DNA of 64,000 bases, from assembly GCF_030272615.1 (NCBI RefSeq), contig NC_081415.1:264709925-264773924 (forward strand), given 5' to 3'. Both the position numbers and the translations under genes were made by a program. Of the stretch, positions 58,664 to 64,000 are shown piece after piece. The first letter of the stretch is position 1. Each line of letters begins with the position of its first letter. Source of the DNA: Cryptomeria japonica. Taxonomy: Eukaryota; Streptophyta; Pinopsida; Cupressales; Cupressaceae. Under the pieces are notes generated by a model. The model saw only the letters and a program-made list of their open reading frames with translations, was not told the DNA's origin and did not search any database.

Positions 58664-59009
58664 ATATTGTGATTTTATTGCGGAATCCAAAGTTACAGCT
58701 GATTTGGAGATGTTTTGATCAGTGAAATTGTCGGACAAAGGTTGAATCAAGAGGGTTTCAAAAATTAGGGTTTTGACACTTAACCACTTAATTTTCAAAA
58801 TTAAAGCACAGATATGAACTGATAATTTGTAATAGAAGGGCAGATCTGAAACAAACATTAACAATTAAATATTTCACAAGTTCAATTACTAAAAAGAAAT
58901 TTTAGGGTTTTTATGCAATCAACCTCTAAAATTTGCAAAAGATCAAACATGGAAATGTAATCAAGGAATCAATTTTTAGATCTAAGCATGAAAAATCAGA
59001 AAGGATGTT

Positions 59010-59027
59010 CACGTCGGGTTCACCAAA
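59010..59027 (-). other. Element H primer-binding site (tRNA not identified)
   Basis: Directly inside the 5' LTR the minus strand reads TTTTGGTGAACCCGACGTGA. A TGG followed by a tRNA-complement-like sequence fits a primer site, but it is not the initiator-Met site used by the copia elements here. I could not assign the tRNA. Confidence 0.6.
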
Positions 59028-59028
59028 A

Positions 59029-60236
59029 TGTAAAGTGGAAAATCGCAATCGAACCCTAGTTGCTCTCCCCTCTTCCAACTCCGAGGAGAGAGAAGGGAGG
59101 TCGCTAGGGTTGATGGTTTTCACTTGGGAGACTTTACATTCAAAAGAGGGGTTGAAACCCACAAGATCCAATCCCACACAATGCAAGATTGGATTCTAAA
59201 TGAGTTTCAAGGGTTAAGACAGCAAGGCTACCCTCTTTTGTAAAGAATGTAGATAGAATGATCAAGCTAAGAATGCATAGAAAGTGAGAAAGATTCGCTT
59301 ATAAACTGAGATAGGGATATAGGATGAAGCTGCGGACCTGGAATTAGCAGTAAAATGTCGATACGGCGCTGTCCTGCAAATTTGAGCAAAAGTTGACAGG
59401 ACGATGGCGCCCGGCGCCACGGTCCTCCGAAAAATCCGTGAAACGAAGGGGGATCTGTTCATCTCTGCACAAGGATTCCAAATCTTCAATTTCAGCCCCG
59501 TACCTGCAACCTACACACAGAAAAGCGAAGACGATTGGGGGGTTAGGGATTAGGGGTTTGCCTTTAGGTCAAACCCCGGTTTTGGAATTAACCAAGAAAT
59601 GAGAAATGCTGTAAATGTAAATGTCTGTAATGTAAAACAAGTACTAATACCTTGTTGTAAGGATGTTTGTATCCTTATGTGCGAAGGTATAGATGTTGTT
59701 GTATGTTGTATGTTGTAGTAGTATGTAGTAAGTGATCTCCTCTTCAATGGTTGAATCCTTGACTTGAATGCAACACTTAGCCTTGAATGGAGACTTAGAA
59801 GGAATGCTTGAATGCTTGAATGCTTGAGTATCGTTTCCACGCTTTGTACACATATCCTCTTCATCCTTTTTTTTATCTCTCCTCAAATGAGAGAGGAAAA
59901 TGTAGTTTATATACTTGCCAATTAGGGTTGATAGACTGATTTTTCCGACCTTAGGCTGACCAGGAAAGTTTATTTTCCAAATTGCAAACAAAAAGACCCG
60001 AAGTCCCATAGGAAACCGGGCCCAAAATAGGCCCAGGGACCAGGGCGCTGGGCGCTCTGGTCCCACCTCCCGGGACAGCAGGGTGCAAAGGAGGTTTAGG
60101 CCAGGGTGCTAGAAAATGCAATTTTTTGGTGTCATAATCAGGTTTCGGGGTCTCCATTCAGGTTGCGTGTTGCGTCGCCATCGTGAAGACCGAAATGCAG
60201 TCGAAATTGCAAGTGTCACAATTTTAGGACGCTACA
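59029..60236 (-). repeat. Element H 5' LTR
   Basis: 1208 bp; TGTAAAGTGG...CGCTACA on the plus strand. 62 bp shorter than its partner, which is explained by the GGACC array being one copy (60036-60064) instead of three. Confidence 0.95.
59906..59913 (-). promoter_or_regulatory. Candidate TATA box in the H 5' LTR
   Basis: The minus strand reads ATTGGCAAGTATATAAACTA, a TATATAAA with an inverted CCAAT (ATTGG) seven bases before it, about 320 bases into the LTR. The same is present at 53277-53284 in the other LTR. Position and context suit the start of the R region; not proven. Confidence 0.5.
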
Positions 60237-60241
60237 AGACC

Positions 60242-60480
60242 ATGCAAGGGTAACCTCAAAATCATGAGAATGAGGTGACAAGTTGGAATTGGATGAATGT
60301 GACTTGGTCAAGAAAGGTGATGAGATGATGTTAGATGAAGATGAGGACTAGGACTTAGTAACTTTGGATTTGATTGAGGATTGATTGGATTCAATTTGAT
60401 TTTCTTGGATTGGATTGGGTTTGATTTGATTGGATTAGGACAAGATTGATCAGATTAAGATGACACCTTAGCCATTGGAT
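60242..60480 (-). pseudogene. Element F ORF N-terminal part
   Basis: The minus strand reads 'SSIKSKVTKS', a stop, 'SSSSNIISSPFLTKSHSSNS' and 'HDFEVTLAWS', then joins 'THSQKENLAAQNPH' at 52392 once H and one AGACC are removed. Ser/Asn/Gln-rich. No domain recognised. The start codon is not defined. Confidence 0.5.
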
Positions 60481-62042
60481 TAGGATTTAGATGAGGTGTG
60501 AAATTGATGATGTGTACCAAAAAGCAAAGTGACAACCAAGCAAGGTAAAATTTACACCCTTGGATTAAGGTACAATTTATCAAGCCTTCTTCTACTTAGG
60601 GTAGACTTACGTTCCTAAGAAAAATACGGAAAAATGATTGGAGTTTTAATCAACCCAAAATGATTAAGCAAAGGTACTTGGGGGAGATTATTTCCCAAGA
60701 ACAAAAGGTAATTGATTGATTGATTAAAGATAAAAGTCTAAATTAAACTTTCACAAGGTATTGACCTTAGGATGAGGCTGATTGATTGGATAATTTGATT
60801 GAGTGGGATTTCAGAGATTTGATTAGGTTAATGTGACAAGTCCTTAAGGATGGAATGAAAATGATTATGAGAGAATGATTTGATGATAGGCAGAAGAAGG
60901 GGAAGGTTACCCAAGATCGGATTGATTATTGGATAGGGATATTAGTTGGGGATTTATGATAGTTTGGATGGATGAAAATTGATTGGGGATTTGACTCGAA
61001 CGAAGATGGCGAAAGAGGGGTTTCATAGTGACAAAGTGAAAATTGAAGGGTTTGGTCAAATGTTTGGTCAAATTTGGAAATATTTGGTATTGTTTGTCTT
61101 GGCAAGAGATATCAAATAGTGAAAACATGTTGGCCAAGATGACTCTTGAAGAAAGCATGAAGGTGAGGGGGGCCTAGATAATCCCAAACAAAATTTCACT
61201 AGTTTTGCACAAATGAAGACACTTGAAAACATACAACATAGGCTAGAAAATGGAAACCATTCAATGGGCCTCTCGCACAAAGTGATTTCTCAAACAAGTA
61301 GACATATAGAGATTATGGTAACACTGGCTCCACTCCACAACACTCACTTCTCAGGCATACTGGATTCTCTTACCCCGAAGATTCAAAGACCTTTTAATCG
61401 AGGGATTCCTGTCTCATCTTGAGTGGGTACATGAGATGTTACTTCGAGGTATGATCCACACTCCCTACACCATCAAATGTGGAATTTGGGATACTAAAAC
61501 AAGGTTCTTAGTAGTTTTTTGATGGGTCCAATCCAACAACAATTTTACGAAGCAAGCCACTTAAGGCTCTAACTGAGCTTATCGGTGCAGAGAAGGCCTC
61601 CACATACGTTGAATTCACTCAACACTCTGACCATTTGACCAATTTTTTATATAAAGGATCAAAAGATACCACTTGAGATCACATCGGGAGAGTGGATATC
61701 CCTGACGTGTCCCAATTCGAAGTGCGCTTGTGGGGTGATGAATTCCCCAATCAAAGATACCCCTCACTACAAAAAGAAAAAGTGGGTGTTGTCAATCACC
61801 TTTCTCGTCACCCAAGGTCCAAGAAGGTGAGTGTAGAGGATAATAGGTGTGACAGTGGGTCCACCATACACAAGTGTAATCGTGCCAAACATGATAGACA
61901 ATAGTTCTTTTTAGTCCCACATGTAAAATATTGTCTACTAGAGATGCAAGAAAGAAATCTACTTTAGTGGAAAAACAAAAGCCTTCGACAAACCTCCTCT
62001 AAATGATGATTGATCTTGGAAAATCCAAAAAAAATCTAAAAA
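60481..62042. other. Probable F leader, then unidentified DNA
   Basis: 60481-61180 continues the GGATTGATTGG-type composition of F and may be its leader. I could not find the F 5' LTR here. 61200-61910 looks different: it seems less AT-rich and has open stretches in several plus-strand frames ('DIPDVSQFEVRLWGDEFPNQ' at 61692-61904, 'FLSHLEWVHEMLLRGMIHTP' at about 61400-61460). I do not recognise these; they could be remains of a gene or of another repeat. 61910-62042 is featureless. Confidence 0.35.
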
Positions 62043-63394
62043 TGATGGAAATAGGGCAGATAACTAAAGGGGGGGGGGGGTGAATCAGTTGTCACAAAAA
62101 CTCACACTACTTAAACTGATTATCAAATCTGATAATTAAACACAAAAGCATAAATTAGAACCACACACCAAGATTTTTGTATGTGGAAAACCCTGTTAGG
62201 GGAAAAACTATGGTGGGGATACACCCACAATATAGGTATACTCTATTAGAATTATGACAATGGGGAATGCACATGCATTCAGGCACACTTCCTAAAGCTC
62301 ACCGCTCAAAATAAAAAAGGCTTACTACCCAGTGAAGGCTCACTGCCTGTACAAACAATCACATATCACTTTCAAAAATTATGAACTAAGAAATCACATC
62401 TCCTTAATGATTAGTTCAGTTCCATTCAATCACAAAACAAATTTCTTCTTCACACTTCTTCTCTGCCTTCAAAATATGTATACATTTAGCGCACACAGAT
62501 ACTCACACTCATCCACACACCACACCCAAATACAAAGTTATTACAATTATTTATACATGACATCAACCTTGGAGAAATAATCAAGGTTGACTCAACACTC
62601 ACAACCTAATTACAAAAATACAAGCACACTCAATACAATTTTACATGCTGACCAAGCAATGCCATTCAAGACATAGCACAAACCCAAATCTTTTGCCTCA
62701 AACATGTTATACCTCCAAGAATTATGCCTCGAACATTTGTAATAAGTTACAAGCATCTAGTTAGCCAAGAACATGAAGAACGCCAATGTACCAAAGAAAA
62801 ACATCAATTACGAGCTCAATGATCAATTTAGACCACCAACACAAAAGGAACATGATCTAGAGACGTCCACAAGCATTATGAATTATCATAGAAATATCTG
62901 CACCAACACAAATTACTTGAATCACCAACATCTTCACACCAAACCTCAAGAACACTAATTGCAATGACTGTCAACCTTGAAAAATCACTTGCAAACCTTC
63001 AAACCATAAACCACTTGAATTGAGGACACACACCAATGTCCCAAATATACCTTGAAATCCATAAAACAAGATATTACAATACGGAGCAATGCAGATCAAA
63101 ATACTGTCACTCTGTCACCACTGAACAACTGAAAAAACCAGCCACAACACAAATACCCATAACTCAATCAAATCTCGACGTGGACCTGTGAAACTTGAAC
63201 TGAATCAACTATAGACAACCCTATACAAACCCTTTAATCTGCAAACTCTAATCTTTATCATACTTACTATACTAAACAAACTAACTCACTAAACTTCACT
63301 GCATCACTGTCACATACAAAGAAATATGTTGACATCAATGACAACACATCTCTCAAATATCTCTCAAGCACATATTTGCAACATTCTTCCAACA
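62043..63394 (-). repeat. Copia G 3' LTR
   Basis: Related to both LTRs of B along its whole length by eye, for example 'ATGACATCAACCTTGGA' at 62560 and 'GAAATATGTTGACATCAATG' at 63322. A G run of at least 11 lies at about 62071-62081. Hairpin motif at 62180-62215. Confidence 0.85.
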
Positions 63395-63407
63395 ATCTCC
63401 CCCTTTG
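63395..63407 (-). other. Copia G polypurine tract
   Basis: Plus-strand ATCTCCCCCTTTG next to the LTR. A second PPT-like block, CTCCCCCTTTGACGTCAATGG by sense, lies at 63540-63560. Confidence 0.85.
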
Positions 63408-63639
63408 GCATTGATGGAAACATATGATGTGAAAAAATTGACACAATCAATGACAAATAAAGAATCAACAACTCCCCCTTAGACCTTTCACACTACTCTT
63501 CTCCTTTTTTTCATCTCTTCACAATTTTTCACATGACTCTCTCCCCCTTTGACGTCAATGGAAAAGTCACATATTTGCAATCAAACTACAAAATTGACTC
63601 ATAAAACTAACTACTCCCCCTGAGTAGCTATTACCAATC

Positions 63640-64000
63640 ATCAATCTAGATCACAACATATGACTGTGAAATGCATTGGACTAATGTACACCAATGCATC
63701 TTAATTCTAATTAGGAGGGGCAATCACCCCTAACTTCCCTCTGAGATGTACTCAAAAGTATCCTTAGGCAAAGGCTTCATGAAGATGTCTGCAATCTATT
63801 CCTTAGTCACATACTCCAGTCTGAATTCCTTCTCACTTACCTTTTCTCTCAGAAAGTGAAACTTGATGGATATATATTTAGTCTTTGAATGCAACATGAG
63901 ATTTTTAGAAATGTTAATTGCACTTGAATTGTCACACTAGATAGAAATGGGCCCATCATACACTACTCTAATATCCTTCAACATATTATTCATCCATACC
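63640..64000 (-). pseudogene. Copia G RNase H C-terminal part
   Basis: Minus strand: 'CDNSSAINISKNLMLHSKTK' (about 63880-63940, the C-D-N block with catalytic Asp, preceded by a TAG), 'FHFLREKVSEKEFRLEYVTK', a stop, 'IADIFMKPLPKDTFEYI' and a tail with a shift. These are the last copia RNase H blocks. The window ends inside the domain. Confidence 0.8.

Larger units (their letters stand above)
52393..60236 (-). mobile_element. Element H, TR-GAG-like gypsy element with gag-protease only
   Basis: 7.8-kb minus-strand element. LTRs 52393-53662 (1270 bp) and 59029-60236 (1208 bp), perfect target duplication AGACC (52388-52392 and 60237-60241), TG...CA termini, PPT and primer site. One long ORF codes for gag, a CHHC knuckle and an aspartic protease, then ends at 54405. 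There is no RT, RNase H or integrase, and only about 740 bp separate the ORF end from the 3' LTR. About 20 differences in the first 490 bp of the LTRs, counted by eye, are mostly transitions. It sits in element F. Confidence 0.93.
25230..60480 (-). mobile_element. Element F, gypsy-type non-autonomous (LARD/TR-GAG-like), split by B and H
   Basis: Minus-strand element with its 3' LTR at about 25230-26490, a PPT beside it, and its coding or former coding part reaching beyond 60400. It is interrupted by copia B (29423-51069) and by H (52393-60236). Both junctions rejoin a continuous minus-strand reading frame when the insert and one target duplication are removed: 'HDFEVTLAWS|THSQKENLAA' across H, and 'GLGYKAHAQD|VGIPSISYES' across B. 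It encodes a Ser/Pro-rich protein with a G-patch and short peptide repeats, but I see no RT, RNase H or integrase. The 5' LTR was not located, so the right border is open. It may have inserted into E at about 25229. Confidence 0.6.
62043..64000 (-). mobile_element. Copia G, partial, same family as B
   Basis: The 3' LTR (62043-63394), a PPT and the RNase H end of a minus-strand copia; the rest lies beyond the window. The LTR starts TGATGGAAATAGGG and ends TTCCAACA, with length (1352 bp) and order of motifs as in copia B. The presumed target duplication AAAAA (62038-62042) cannot be checked. Confidence 0.85.

Noticed and set aside
60481-62042. 5' LTR of F
   Set aside because: Expected here from the orientation of F, but I found no sequence matching 25230-26490 and no TGCCTACA end, so it is not annotated.

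Overview
The window is repeat-dense, AT-rich plant nuclear DNA: a nest of LTR retrotransposons with one degraded LINE. I found no intact host gene, rRNA, tRNA, CRISPR array or bacterial-style operon. The families present (Ty1/copia with initiator-Met primer sites, Ty3/gypsy with CHHC zinc knuckles, L1-type LINE, LARD/TR-GAG-like non-autonomous elements) fit a large seed-plant genome. The heavy nesting and strong nonsense decay would suit a gymnosperm, but that is inference and the species cannot be named from this sequence.

Layout. 1-1250: very decayed copia integrase fragment (minus). About 1380-4890: decayed LINE (minus) with endonuclease and reverse transcriptase remnants. 4890-7493 and 14239-16959: unresolved LTR-like AT-rich DNA with tandem repeats and a perfect palindrome. 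It is split by copia A (7494-14233, minus, target duplication CATCT), whose whole polyprotein is in one frame and broken only by stop codons. 16960-25230: decayed gypsy element E (plus), with a solo LTR (23130-24763) inside its RT gene. 25230 to at least 60480: gypsy-type non-autonomous element F (minus), split twice. The first split is copia B (29423-51069, minus), which itself carries insertion D (31891-36811), non-autonomous LTR element C (36946-44734, plus) and a solo LTR (49339-51016). The second split is TR-GAG-like gypsy element H (52393-60236, minus, target duplication AGACC). 60242-62042: the 5' part of F, then unidentified DNA. 62043-64000: copia G (same family as B), cut by the window end.

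Nothing here appears able to move by itself. A and B have nonsense codons or insertions in pol. C, F and H lack a recognisable RT and integrase, so if they ever moved they used proteins of other elements. E and H share similar gag-protease architecture, so an E-like element is a plausible donor for H (inference). Most of the stop codons I examined can be explained by one C-to-T or G-to-A change, which fits decay of methylated cytosines.

The least explained objects are D and the large second ORF of C. D is a 4.9-kb insertion with a 5-bp target duplication and TG...CA ends, but no LTRs that I can find, and one long unidentified ORF. Boundaries with a target-site duplication were read base by base. 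Boundaries of E, F, the LINE and the first copia fragment are approximate.
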